From Corythucha ciliata (taxonomy: Eukaryota > Arthropoda > Insecta > Hemiptera > Tingidae), in NCBI GenBank assembly GCA_038030265.1, contig CM075942.1, positions 64,546,926-64,610,925 of the forward strand: a stretch of 64,000 bases of DNA. The letters run 5' to 3'. The position numbers were made by a program, and so were the translations under genes. Numbering within the stretch: position 1 is the stretch's first letter; every line of letters starts with the position of its first letter. This document shows positions 23,595 to 35,309 of the stretch, in pieces. The notes beneath the pieces were generated by a model, which had not been told where the DNA came from, did not search any database, and worked only from the letters and a program-made list of their open reading frames with translations.

Positions 23595-25995
23595 GGTGGC
23601 ATCCGCCACCCTCTGCCGGCTGCTTGCAGCAGGCAGCTACGACGTCGCCCTCATTCAGGAACCTTGGATCTCAAGGGGACGAGTGGCTGGATTGAGCGGC
23701 ATTGGAGGTGAGTTAATTTATTCTAGATTTGTCGATACTCCACGTGCATGCATCTACGTTAGAAGCGGATTGAGAGCATTGACGGTTAACGAGTTCTGTT
23801 TCAGAGGCATGGTAGCTGTCAGGCTGACCTATCAGGAGGGGGCCACGAGGGAGCAGCTTGTTGCGACCTCGGCGTACTTCCCTGGAGACAGCGATCAGGG
23901 CCCGCCACCGAGGGAGGTGATCAACCTGGTCGACGCCTGCAGGCGCAATGGTGAACAACTGCTTATCGGTGTGGATGCCAACGCCCATCACTTGGCATGG
24001 GGCAGCACCAACACAAACTCCAGAGGTGAGTCCTTATTTGAGTACCTGGCAACTAGTGATTTATCCGTGTTGAACAGGGGCAATAAGCCCACCTTTGTAA
24101 CATCAAGTAGGAGGGAGGTCCTCGAACTCACCCTCTCTACTTCCTTACTGGCCAGTAGGGTCAGGAACTGGTGTGTGTCCGAGGCTCCATCGTTCTCGGA
24201 CCACAGGTATATCATCATGGAGATCCGGGGGGTGGAGAGGATACAAGAGACATACTACAACCCTTGTAAGACGGATTGGGGCGGTTTCGCAGAGGAAGTA
24301 AATGGTAGGCTTAGTATCGGGGGCGAGCTGGACCTACGAGATGGTGATGATATTGAGGGGGCAGCACAGGAGTTGCTGGTAACCTCGTATCAAGCAAATA
24401 CTCCCCTGAGCTCGCGCTCATCGACCAGGAAGGTTCCCTGGTGGAATGAGGAGCTCGAGGGGTTGAGGAAAGCATCGCGGAGGCTATTTAATCGGGCAGT
24501 CCGCGATGGGCAGTGGGAGGCCTATAGGGCCAAGCTGGCGGAGTATCGGCGGGGGCTGAGGAGTTCGAAGAGGGCGTCCTGGAGGAAATCCGGTGAGGAG
24601 GCTGGAAATACCTCCTCGGTGGCTCGCCTTCAGCGCCTTCTCTCCAAATACCTGCTGAACCCCGTTGGCACGCTGATGAAAGTGGACGGTAGTTATACTA
24701 CGACGGCGTTGGAAACGTTGACGACCCTGATGGGGGTGCACTTTCCGGGGGCCGTGGGGGTTGTATCGTCCACTCCACCCGTGGAGCCCTCGCGAAGGAG
24801 GGTGACAAGGGTGGACTGGCATGTGGCTAGGGAGGTGGTCACAATGGGCCATTGGCTCGTTTTCTCCCTTCAAAGCTCCTGGACCGGACGGCATAATCCC
24901 CAAACACCTGCAAGATGGGGGGCCAGAGATTGCCAGACGACTGTGCTGCATCTTCAGGGCTTGCCTGGCAATGGGCAGAATCCCTGAGGTGTGGCGGAAA
25001 GCACGGGTTGTGTTTATTCCTAAGCCGGGGCGCCCGTCATATGCACTGGCTAAGGCATACCGACCCATATGTCTAACATCTTTCGTTTTGAAGACGTTGG
25101 AAAAACTGGTGGATAGACATATCTGGGAAAGCTGCCTCCCCTCGAGGCCACTACACCCAGGTCAATTTGCCTACCAGCAGGGAAAGTCCTGCGAAACGGC
25201 ACTACACCAGCTGGTTACTAGGCTGGAGGATACTCTAGAGCACAAGGAACTAGCGGTGGGAATCTTCCTGGACATAGAGGGTGCCTTTGACAATACCTCT
25301 ATATCCTCGGATATTGAAGCTGCAGGACGGCATGGCATCTGCGACACCATTAGTAGGTGGTTGAGGGTGCTGCTTGAAAGCAGAACAGTTACCACCATGC
25401 TCCTTGGGGAATCCCTAGAGGTGGCTGTAAAGAAGGGATGCCCACAGGGGGGGGGGGTTCTGTCACCCCGAATGTGGGGCATGATGGCCAATTCCTGATT
25501 GGTGCGGTTGGCTGATAATGGATTTTATGCCCAGGGATACGCGGACGACATTGTCGTCGTCATTAGAGGGCGACATGTCGGGGTGGTGTCGGATTTGACT
25601 CAGTCAGCATTGAATATAGTGAAGGACTGGTGTGGGAAGGAAGGGCTGAATGTAAACCCTGACAAGACCAACCTGGTGGCCTTCACTAGAAAGAGGAATT
25701 TGGGGGACTTTAAAGAACCCCTGTTCTACGATACCAGGCTATCTCTTCGGAGGGAAGTGAAGTATCTGGGGGTAACCCTGGACTCCACGCTCACCTGGAG
25801 CAAGCACCTGGGCAGGGTTGCCGACAGGGGTATAATGCTGCTTATGAGGACGAAAAATGCCTGCGGCAAAACGTGAGGGCTGAGGCCGCAAATGGTCTTA
25901 TGGCTATATACGGCGATAGTCAGACCCGCACTGACATATTGCTCAGTGGTCTGGTGGCTGGCAAGACAATCGAGGGATTACTCTCCCCTCATCGC
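23557..25995 (+). pseudogene. Non-LTR retrotransposon ORF2 (APE endonuclease and reverse transcriptase), broken and truncated
   Basis: The start ATG at 23,557 (MLRVIQVNLQHSRVAS) lies inside the end of ORF1 in another frame. The first 200-odd residues are an APE-type endonuclease: LIQEPW carries the catalytic Glu, followed by GVDANAHHLAWGS and the terminal SDH motif (SFSDHRYI). A +1 frame change falls between about 24,835 and 24,855. The RT then reads through FKAPGPDGIIP, AKAYRPICLTSFVLKTLEKL, FLDIEGAFDNTS, GCPQGGGVLSP (with an extra Gly from an expanded G run) and GYADDIVVVI. In-frame TGA codons occur at 25,496-25,498 and near 25,874. Similarity fades near 25,995, so the RNase H and tail are missing. 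The motif set fits the I/LOA/R1 group. It supplied cDNA synthesis and target nicking when intact. Confidence 0.9.
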
Positions 25996-26029
25996 ACCAC
26001 CCTAGTCACAACTGTGAATTCGACGGGGT

Positions 26030-26190
26030 GGGAAGGCTGAAAATAAAGAAATTAAACTTTCAAAGAAATACTTACCATTTTAAATGTTTTGAGTTCCGAG
26101 AAAAAATTGCTCCCAAGGTGGGATTCGAACCCACGACCCCCTGGTTTCGTGGCAGGTGCTCTAACCAAACTGAGCCACCTCAATTGACGA
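26030..26190 (-). repeat. tRNA-headed SINE-like unit, copy 1
   Basis: On the minus strand 26,183-26,110 folds partly like a tRNA. It has an A box (TGGCTCAGTTTGG, 26,165-26,177), a clean T arm with B box GGTTCGAATCC (26,121-26,131), and a possible CGA anticodon. The acceptor stem has several mismatches and the anticodon stem one, so this is not a working tRNA. The body towards lower coordinates shares 'cgagaaaaaa' and 'aaattaaact' with a second unit at 37,398-37,600. I infer a tRNA-derived SINE. Confidence 0.6.
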
Positions 26191-26356
26191 TTAGACAGAA
26201 AATAGCCCTAAACGCCGTGAAAATAGCGAGTAGGATTCATGTTATCAAGAATGTCAGATCTAAATGTTGCAATTACACGGCTATTCGCCGTCAGGCTATT
26301 TATATCGTGGACGGCTTGCCTAGAGTTCGCGCCCACTTCAAAAAAGGCCCAGAATA

Positions 26357-26714
26357 TTCAAGTGCGTAAACAACAGTGGTCAGCTTACCGGTTTAAGTCG
26401 CGAATAGCAATGTTTGGCCATCTAGTGCGCAAATTGTCATTATGGTCATTTATATGGAGAAATAGCCAGTGTGAAATTTACATGGCATGAATAGTCAGAT
26501 TTGCCATTTAAGGGTCCGAATGGACAGTTTTGCCGTTTTTAGAGCAGGAATTGCCAGTTTAGTCATTTTTTAGAGTGAGAATGGCCAGCTCAATCTTTTT
26601 CTGGCGCCAAGGTCAGTTGGCCATTTTTAAGCGCGAGAATTGCCTGTTTAGGCATCATAAGGCGCCAATAAATCGCCTATTTAGTTGTTTTCAGGGCACG
26701 TAGGGTCAGTTTTG
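26357..26714 (+). repeat. Composite repeat, truncated copy 3
   Basis: Nearly identical over about 358 bp to 29,113-29,472, with only scattered differences. It consists mostly of F2 units. It stops abruptly after 'gggtcagttttg', where the other copy continues with 'acgatttcaagg'. The next base starts the Gypsy relic. Confidence 0.85.
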
Positions 26715-26719
26715 CCCAT

Positions 26720-27920
26720 GGCGAAGGTAGACCAAAAGACCGTACGATTGGAGGAAGTCGGCTCCAAGAATAGGGACGGAAACGTCGGCGATGGTGAAGA
26801 CGAAGGGGAAATCACGCCGAAGGCGGATGTCCAAATTGAGTAGTCGTGGCCATATGTATTTATTTTCTAGTCGCTGGCCGCGTACAGGATGAGAGAGAAA
26901 ACTGTTTGAAGGTCCGTTGGGCGGGGTGAGACATGCAGGCCCCAGTGTCGACCAAAAACGAAAGACCCGCCCGTACATCTGTTATTTGTAGGCGGCCGGA
27001 AGATACCCCTTGCGCGACAGGCGCTATCAAGTCGTGCCGGTGTGGGAGTTTTCCGGATTAGCGACGAAAGTGCATGGTTGCACACACCGCGGCGGGTTTT
27101 GTTTTTGAACCGTCCGTGGCAGTAGCACAAGGAAAGCCGATCGGTAGAATGATCACGCTCGGAATCACGTGAAGACGACTTTGATCGTGACCCGGGAGCA
27201 AGACTGGTTCATGAGCTGTGAAACAGAGCGACTAAGCCGGTCAATTTGCTTCGTAAGCTCCGAAATTTCGTCAAATCCAGTGACTTGAGTGGGAGGATAC
27301 GGAGAGCTGGCTGCAATGCCGTCGCCGTGTCAAGGAAGGACCAAAGTGCTGGATGCGATTGAAGGCATAGGCGTTTGTACCGACAAAATCTTATCAGCTA
27401 CCTCGGATAAATCGTCGAGCTTGCTTGTACCAGAAACGGCCTGAAGAATTGACAATATTTTGACAAGACTTTGACAATATTTTCGGGGACGCTCAATCCG
27501 GCCAAACGCTGGATTTCCCGCAACAAATGGAACGGAGGGCAATCACCCAGTTCGATCGTGCCGAGCAACTTATTAAGGCGTACCTCGTCTGACTCGCCAA
27601 ATCGCTTCAAAACAGCCGCTCTGAGGTGGGCATATGTACGTGTAGCTGGGTTGCGTAACACGTCTGTGACTTGCGCTTAAACTTCGGGTTCGAGTTTCGC
27701 AGAGAGGTGCTTATATTTTTTCTCGTCAGAAATGACGTTGGCTAAAGCAAATTGCGATTCGACGTTGATGAACCACATCTCAGGGTCCGGTTTATATAAA
27801 ATGGGGAAGGTGGGATTTCTATGGCAACCTTGCCGTGTCCGATCCCTATTGGTATGGCGTTGACCGCCACAGAAATGAAAAAACACATGAAGGAAGGAAG
27901 AAACAAGGTTTGCGCTCAAT
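26720..27920 (-). pseudogene. Ty3/Gypsy gag-protease relic
   Basis: Reading on the minus strand, the gag part starts near 27,870 with WFINVESQFALA and a YKHLSAKLEPEV block. After a stop (27,677-27,679) it continues with LRNPATRTYAHLRAAVLKRF and RLNKLLGTIELGD. One frame off follow ILQAVSGTSKLDDLSEVADK. Near 27,110 a CYCHGRFKNKTRR segment resembles the Cys/His region before the protease in some Gypsy lineages. The protease active site VDTGA is still readable near 26,950, and RDFPFVFTIADV with PILGADFL follows. The copy ends a few codons later at the edge of the composite repeat, so RT, RNase H and integrase are absent. Lineage guess: CsRn1-like, uncertain. Confidence 0.8.
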
Positions 27921-27924
27921 AAAT

Positions 27925-28825
27925 GGCTAAATTAAGCTTTCGCACTCTGAAATCGCCTTAACTGACCAGTCGTGGCCTGAAAAAGTCACACCTACCTAGT
28001 TGTTCAGGACCAACAATTGGCAAATCTGACTTAACTTACCCTGGAAATGGTTAAATTGACGATTCGAGCCTTGAAAATGCCAGAACTGATGTTTCATGAC
28101 CTGACAATAGCCCAAAAGGCTATGCACACCCTAAAATTGGTAAATCTGACCCAAATTCACACAAAAAAATGCTGAATGGACGGTTCACGCTCTAAAAATT
28201 ACCATTCACTCCTCAAAATGCCCAAACTGTCGACTAGTGCCATAAAATAGGCAAATCTGACTCAATTGGCCCTAAAAATGGGAAAACTGATGATTCACGC
28301 CTTGAAAATCCATAAACTGACGATTCGTGCCCTAAAATAGCCTAATTGGCTATTTACGCCCTAAAAAAGCCAAATTCACCCAAACGTTGGCTAAAATGAA
28401 GATAGGAGACATGAAAGTGTCATAACTGACAATATTCGTGGCTTGAAATGGAAAACGACCATTCGCTAAGCCAAAATTGCTAAACTGATAATTTGCACCT
28501 TGATACTGCCTAAACTGGTAATTTTTTCCCTGAAAATAATTAAATCTGACTCGATTGGCTCTTTTTTTCTTCTTTTTTTACCTTAAAATTAACCCTTGTA
28601 TTAAGTTGGCTCTAAAAATGGCTAAAATTCGTGCCCTGAAAATGGCAAGACAAACCATTCCCGCTGTAAAAATTGCCGAACTGACCATTTGCTCCTTGAA
28701 AATGGTTAAACCCTAGAGTCGTGCCCTATAAAACTAGCCAAACCCTCTGTTCACGCCCTGAAATTGTCAATCTGACTCAATTCCTCCCCCAAAATTGCCA
28801 AACTGGCCATTTCATTCAGGTTCAT
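27925..28825 (-). repeat. F2 diverged tandem array, reverse orientation
   Basis: Units 'gccctgaaaatggcc' plus 'aaactgaccattcgt', the reverse complement of the F2 unit, with some 40 degenerate repeats. Orientation flips at about 28,830, where forward units resume. Confidence 0.8.
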
Positions 28826-28829
28826 TCAG

Positions 28830-29112
28830 TTTGACTACGTTTAGGGCATGAATCGTCTGAAGTTTCAAGACCCATTATTTTCCATTGCGCGGAGGCTCAG
28901 TTAGGCAATGTAGGAATGTTAAGTTTCGCCATTTCTCGGGCACGAATGGCTTGTTTAGCCACTTTTAGGGCGTGATTAGCCATGCTCCAGGCAAGCAATT
29001 TTATAGCACGACACTGGTCAGTGTATCAAGTCCTTCAGGCTGCGGGTAACCAATGCCGGTGATGGGATAGGGGGGGAGGGTCAGCCAATTGGTGATGTGG
29101 GGACGGCCCATG
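28830..29112 (+). repeat. F2 units, forward orientation
   Basis: A short run of 'ttcgccatttctcgggcacg'-type units leads into a near-unique stretch (about 29,030-29,110, GGGATAGGGGGGGAGGGTC) before composite repeat copy 2. Confidence 0.6.
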
Positions 29113-31140
29113 TTCAAGTGCGTAAACACCAGTGGCCAGCTTACCGGTTTAAGTCGCGAATAGCAATGTCTGGCCATCTAGTGCGCAAATTGTCATTATG
29201 GTCATTTATATGGAGAAATAGCCAGTGTGAAATTTTCATGGCATGAATAGACAGATTTGCCATTTAAGGGTCCGAATGGTCAGTTTTGCCGTTTTTAGAG
29301 CAGGAATTGCCAGTTTAGCCATTTTTTAGAGTGAGAATGGCCAGCTCAATCCTTTTCTTGGCGCCAAGGTCAGTTTGGCCATTTTTAAGCGCGAGAATTG
29401 CCTGTTTAGGCATCATAAGGCGCTAATAAATCGCCTATTTAGTTGTTTTCAGGGCACGTAGGGTCAGTTTTGACGATTTCAAGGCTTGAATAGCCAAAAT
29501 GGAGAACTTGCATGACATTTTTTTTTTTTTCTCGTTCTCAGTCGAGAGTGGCGCTAAAACAAAAGAGAATGGTGAAAACCGCAACTCAATAGGTGCAGGC
29601 AGCGATTTTTGATTGAATTTTAAAACCGATCAGCTGATCGACTTCGACGAGGGTTGGAAATGCGACGTCACAACCGCCAACCAACCCCTCTCAGGCACGT
29701 CACCATTCCATCCTCACAAACCATCTGCCTAACCACTTCGCCCCTCATCCAGTATCACTGCAACCATCATAGAACCTTACTGTTTACAACAACTTGCACG
29801 ATCATTGCTTCGCTGTTTTGCCTTGGTGTGCTGCGTTCCTATTTATTGTCCTATTTCGTCAGAAAAATGAAATGCACTAAAATGTTGTTTTCCTTGTTGC
29901 ATCCAAACATATGTACTCAGTTCAAGAGCACTGAAACCAGCGTTCAAGTTCGGTTGCTTGTGATAAGCCTGTCAACTGTCAAAACACGCTAGCGGTATTG
30001 ACGTCACAAGGTCACTTCTGTCAAAACCCCCTCCATCGCGAAACTGATTACTTTACAAATTAATTAAAAATATTTCCCGCGCGGTTTTTACTTTTTCCTA
30101 CTCTTTCCTCAATAACTTCTATCAAAGAACGCCATGCATGAGCGAATAAAAAAAATAGGAAAGTTCTCTATTGTCATTTTTAGGGCACATAGAGTCAGTT
30201 TACCCCGTTATAGGCGCGAATAGTACGTCCCAAGCATAGGCGAGAACGGTCAGCTTGGACATTTACGGCGATTGAATGACCGATTTTGCCATTTTCAGGG
30301 CCGCAGTCACCTGTTCAGGCATTTTAGAGCGCGATTCGTCAGTTTATCCATTTTTAGAGCTCGTATAGTCAGTTTAGCAATTTTTAGGGGTCAGAACTTC
30401 AAATAGTCCATCAAGCCAAGGCCATGGAAGTTTGATCACTCCGCGATTGTCGATTTTTTCATTTTCAGGGCAGGAATAATCTTTTTAGGCCATTTCCAGG
30501 GCGCGTGAAGTCAGGACCTCGATAATTAGTCGGTCAAACCAAAAGCGCGTATTTGGTCACATTAGTCACGAGAATGGTCAGTTTGGCCATTTCTAGCGCG
30601 CCAATGGTCGATCTAGCTACTTTCGGAGCGCGAATATTCATCTTTTCAGGCATTTTTAGAAGTTCACCAATCGCCAGTTTAGCTACTTTTAGGGCGCGTC
30701 AAGTCGATTTACCCAGTTTCAAATACGAATCATCGGTTTTGTAATTTTGGGCGCGAGTTTGGTTAGTTTATAGTGCCGTTTTTACAGTGGGAATAGCTAG
30801 TTTTAACTACTTTAGGCAACGAATGGCTGTCAAGCCATTTTTCTAGTAGATGGAAGCACACCATTTCTCTAGCCCCTCCCTTGGCAAATCCTGAATCCAC
30901 GTCGGTCTGCGAAAGTGGTATTTTATGACGCAAAAACGGCGAAATTGGTAAATGAATATTATGTCACTCTTGCGAAATTCGTGAAATTGATTTTTTAATA
31001 GCGAAATGATTTTTTTTAGTGAGCACCGACGAAACACAATGTGGTTATCCTGAAGGATTTATACTTTCAGAATGTGTCTAGGGGTGAGCAACTGCCCCAC
31101 TGCGCTTTCGAGTCTAGGGGAGGGCAACTGCCTGCCCCTG
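29113..31140 (+). repeat. Composite dispersed repeat, copy 2 (most complete)
   Basis: Its first 360 bp match copy 3 (26,357-26,714). From 29,450 on it parallels copy 1 (13,260-14,415): F2 units, 'cacaccatttctctagc', F4-like stretch and G-rich end (to about 31,140). A 0.67 kb insertion at 29,500-30,168 is absent from copy 1. The combined copies define an element of at least 1.35 kb without visible coding sequence. Confidence 0.75.
29500..30168. mobile_element. Insertion inside composite repeat, short terminal inverted repeats
   Basis: Copy 1 of the host repeat reads straight from 'gaatagctat' to 'aattgtcatttttaggg' near 13,320, whereas here the two are separated by about 670 bp. The insert begins GGAGAACTT and ends AAGTTCTC, a 9 bp inverted pair followed internally by T-rich or A-rich stretches. 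It contains a 112-codon ORF without a recognisable domain. It is probably a non-autonomous DNA transposon; the target duplication is too short or decayed to read. Confidence 0.6.
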
Positions 31141-33943
31141 CAAGATAATTTTGATCACAATACGCTACTTGATGGGTATTGATGAATCAATGACGTCATC
31201 GAAACACAATGGAGCGGCAAAAAAAAGACGCGTTAACCTTACAAACGCTTTAGGAAGGGTATCCCCCAAGGTTACTAAACTCTTCTATAGGTGCCGCAGA
31301 TTTCCCCCTGCCAATCGGTCGGGAGGGGTGGAGACTGACGTCACGAGCCGTCCTTTGCTTCCGATTGCTCAACCTAGTGCAGCAAAGCAAGATAATTTTG
31401 AAATTGACGGCTATGAATGCTCAAAAATCACAGCCCAGTAACAATTACTAATGTACTGGGTCCAGCGCAAATGCACTTGGGACTGCTTATGACATAGATG
31501 AAGGACAGTGATCGCACCTATTTAACCCCCCCCCCCCGAAATTGACCCCTAGACGAGTTCACGAGTTCATACAAGATCATCAAAACCTACACCACCGAAG
31601 GCTCAGCTGGAGAAGAACTTGACAAGAGAGAAAGTAGTATAATTTGATTGTATTACACATATTGCATCAGGTTTCCTATTGTTTTGTCTCGGCGCTTTTT
31701 ATTCTTCAGCCATGAAGATAAGGCGGCAAAGAAGCCGAGGGGTATAATATGTTGAGGACGAAAAATGTAAAATGCTAGGTGGAATCGAAAAACCGCCTCC
31801 GTTTGTATCAACGTTTCACGGTGAAGATGAAAGCTGTCCGATAAGAAGAAGGTGAGGCATTTAAAATAGTCTAGGGGGGGGGGGAATCCTTGTTTTCTCA
31901 TCGCAATGAAAAGTTAATGAAAATGAATTCGACCACAAAATTGAATTACTGCCCTCAGGTATCGCTTGCCCAATAAGTGTTTTGTGCATCTTCAAGACCG
32001 AGCATCTTAAAATAGTCAATGTGGCTTGCGTGGGAAGAAATTAAGCATGTGAGAATCGTTTAGCTTGAAAATTGAACAAAAGTACCGTTATCTAAACAAA
32101 CAAAATTTATCGCTTTGTTTTCCCCTTCTTTTAATCGTAAATTCATTAACGAATGTGAGAGCGTTTTGCCTATTTTCTTTTTCAAGTCATTAGTTATCAG
32201 TCCTGGGCGAGTTTTATTTCCAATTCTTGCAATCTAAAAATGTAGCGCTAATAAGAATCGTGACCTACCCTTTTTATAAACACCACTTCCTAACAGTTTC
32301 TCCCTCATGACAACTTGTATACTTTTTTTTAATTACTCCCGGGCCTCACCACCAAGTAAGAAGGGGTGTAAAATGAAATAACACTGGCGTTTTCTACGTG
32401 ATAATAATTGTATTATTTACTGAAGGGTGGTTCGTTCAAGACGTAGGCTCACGGGGACTATACATATATAAAAAACTTGTATATGTATATACTCTGCAAC
32501 CCCCTCACCCCTTGGCTCTTCCAACCAAAAATCGACTACCTCATCTTTCCAGTCTTCGCAATATCAATCCCGGAACTACCTCTGGAAAATATAATCCGCC
32601 ATCATTAGCCCCTCCCCACCCACACACTATCTTCACGTGGTGCCTGGTGCTGAAACTTCAAACAACATTTTTATAAAAGCTTCCTGTCTTCAATCACGAT
32701 CACGCCAACCGAAAATTGGAGTTACGGGCTTGGATGAGGAGAAAGAATTAAAGTGGAAGGAGTCTTGATGCCTCACGCATTTCATAAAGTTATTTGTGAA
32801 AGTCTTGAATAAGGCGTGGGTGAAGCTGCAGGGGGGCACGTGTCAGACTGGGAAATTTTTCTCTGAATTGAAAATTAAAATTTTAACGTCACGCAGACAG
32901 ACTATAAGGAAGGGTTCTTTCAATTAGAACTTTAGCACCGGGAGGATCAAAAAATGCTTTCTTTCTCTTTTCGTCTACATGGTGACTACATAAAATTACG
33001 TTGCTTCATTTTTTAAAGAGCAATTTATTGAATAGGGAGCTTCGTCTAGCATGAAAAGAAGTCTAACATTGTTTCCAAACTGATCCAAACGCCCTCGTCC
33101 AAACAACCGTCCACTTAGGTAATCTCACAGGCGGTTTTACGGGTGGGAAGTGAGGGATGATTGCGGCGATCACCACCTCCGTCAGCTCAGTCACTCTCAG
33201 AGAATTAACGAGAGGCGAATAAAAAAGTATAATTAAAATTAAAAATTAAAAAAACTTAACTAAAATTTAAAAAAAAAACTGGAGTTTCAGTTGGGAAACA
33301 AAACGCTGAAGATGGCGAACAGCCGAAACTGGTCCGTCAATGACGCACCTCGACGAGGGAAGACTGACAACGTACGCTACGCTACTGCTACGATTTTTTG
33401 CATGCATCACCAACCAATCCTCGCAGCTTAAGCGCTTCTACTAACTATTTTAATATTTTGAAATGAAAGAGGAAAAACAAGCGAAATTGAGCGGGTTTGA
33501 AATGGAAGGAATTCTGGTGTGAACAAGCCAATTCTATGGAATTTGGCAGTGGAAGCAGAAGCGTACCGAGATGTGGGGCAAGGGCGGGGGCCGCCCCGTA
33601 TCAGAACGGGCGTCCAGAATTAAGATTTTTAGGTTTTACGTTCGTGAAAAGAAGTTTTAGTTTACAGTTGGACGGCGATTTGTCTCTTTTCAACAATTTT
33701 CAGCCTGTTCCGACCGACCGACGTTTGCAGCGGCTTATAATTAGCAAATTGCGAGGCTGAATATTCGATTCGGCCCACGAAAGCTCTACTATACTACTTG
33801 GCGGCTAAAATAGTGAAAATACGCTCATGCCCTGTTTCTTTCGGTTCATATTAAGCGGATAAAAATTGAGAAGGCGCACTATATTGTGCTGTTGGACCGC
33901 ACCGTCGGTGCAATTTGTCGTTATTGTGCTGTTCCTTGTAGAC
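31140..33943. other. No recognised gene
   Basis: AT-rich sequence with a C run at 31,527-31,538 and a G run at 31,874-31,884. A GC-rich motif at 33,560-33,610 (GCGTACCGAG, then GGGCGGGGGCCGCCCC) is related to the one at 15,857. Some F1-like units occur near 33,790-33,880. ORFs up to 96 codons have no visible domain. Confidence 0.4.
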
Positions 33944-35294
33944 CGAGAGCTGGCGACAGTCCCATTCAACCGGAAGAACATAGTCACCAAATCTGTGCAA
34001 AATGATGGCATTTGACCTCCTATTTACGAGTCCGGAAGTCTGCCATGCTGTATCTGGGGCCTAAGGATTTTATAGCTAATTAAAGTCCTTAATTTGGGAC
34101 ATTAATTTAACCAGAAGAACATAGACCCGAAACTAGTCTCATTCGAAAGGTTTTATGAAGCTGATTACGAATATGATCGTCTGCCGCCGTCTGCCTGGGG
34201 CATTTGCCCTCTGTGGCTCGCCAAAAACACGTAATTCGGTGAATTTTGATCAACCGGAAGAACATATAGTCCTGAAACTGGTCTTATTCGATAGGATTTA
34301 TGGAGATGATTACAAATAAAATCGTCTGCCGGCGTCTGCCTGGAGCATTTGCCCTCGGTGGCCAGTAAACTCCTTAAATCAGGGGCATTAATTAACCGAA
34401 TGAACTAAGTCCGGAGAATGGTCTTTTGCGACTCGTTTCATGCGACTGAATACGAAAGTGATCGTCTGCCTGGGGCACTTGCCGAGGGCAAATGCTCCAG
34501 GCAGACGCCGGCAGACTATTACATTTGTAATCATCTCCTTAAAACCTATCGAATAGGACCAGTTACAGGACTGTGCTCCTCAGTTACTTTAAATTTACCG
34601 AATTACGTGAGTTTGGCGAGCCACAGAGGGCAAATGCCCCAGGCAGACGGCGGCAGACGATCATATTCGTGATCAGCTCCATGAAACCTTTCGAATGAGA
34701 CTGGTTTCAGGACCATGTTCTTCCGGTTAATCATTTTCCTCCGGTGCAGTTTGACTAGTCACTAAGGGCAAGTGCCCCCGGCAGACGATCACTTTCGTAT
34801 TCAGCCACATGAAACGTGTCGCAATAGACCATTCTCCGGACTTAGTTCATCCGGTTAATTAATGCCCCTGATTTAAGGAGTTTACTGGCCACCGAGGGCA
34901 AATGCTCCAGGCAAACGCCGGCAGACGATTTTATTTGTAATCATCTACATAAATCCTATCGAATAAGACCAGTTTCAGGACTTTGTTCTTCCGGTTAATC
35001 AAAATTCACCGAATTACGTGAGTTTGGCGAGCCACAGAGAGCAAATGCCCCAGGCAGACGATCATATTCGTAATCAGCTCTATAAAACCTTTCGAATGAG
35101 ACTGGTTTCGGGTCTATGTTCTTCTGGTTAAATTAATGTCCCAAATTAAGGACTTTAATTAGCTATAAAATCCTTAGGCCCCAGATACAGCATGGCAGAC
35201 TTCCGGACTCGTAAATAGGAGGTCAAATGCCATCATTTTGCACAAATTCGGTGACTATGTTCTTCCGGTTGAATGGGACTGTCGCTAGCTCTCG
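33944..35294. mobile_element. Foldback element with about 143 bp tandem subunits
   Basis: The outer ends are inverted copies: CGAGAGCTGGCGACAGTCCC at the left and GGGACTGTCGCTAGCTCTCG at the right. Each arm is built of tandem subunits that include 'accggaagaacatagtcc', a 'gattacgaatatgatcgtct' segment and 'gcctggggcatttgccct'. On the left, successive subunits start near 34,108, 34,251 and 34,394, exactly 143 bp apart. Orientation reverses near 34,486, after which about five reversed subunits follow, so the right arm is longer. There is no transposase and little unpaired centre. This fits a foldback (FB-type) element mobilised in trans. Confidence 0.75.
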
Positions 35295-35309
35295 AACTAT
35301 TGGGTTATC

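Noticed and set aside
26110..26183. Functional tRNA gene on the minus strand
   Set aside because: A and B boxes and the T arm are good, but the acceptor stem has several non-pairs and the anticodon stem has a mismatch; a CGA (Ser) reading would also require a long variable arm, which is absent.
29654..29992. 112-codon ORF in the insertion at 29.5-30.2 kb as a transposase
   Set aside because: No catalytic motif or DNA-binding pattern; Thr/Ser/Leu-rich translation typical of chance ORFs.
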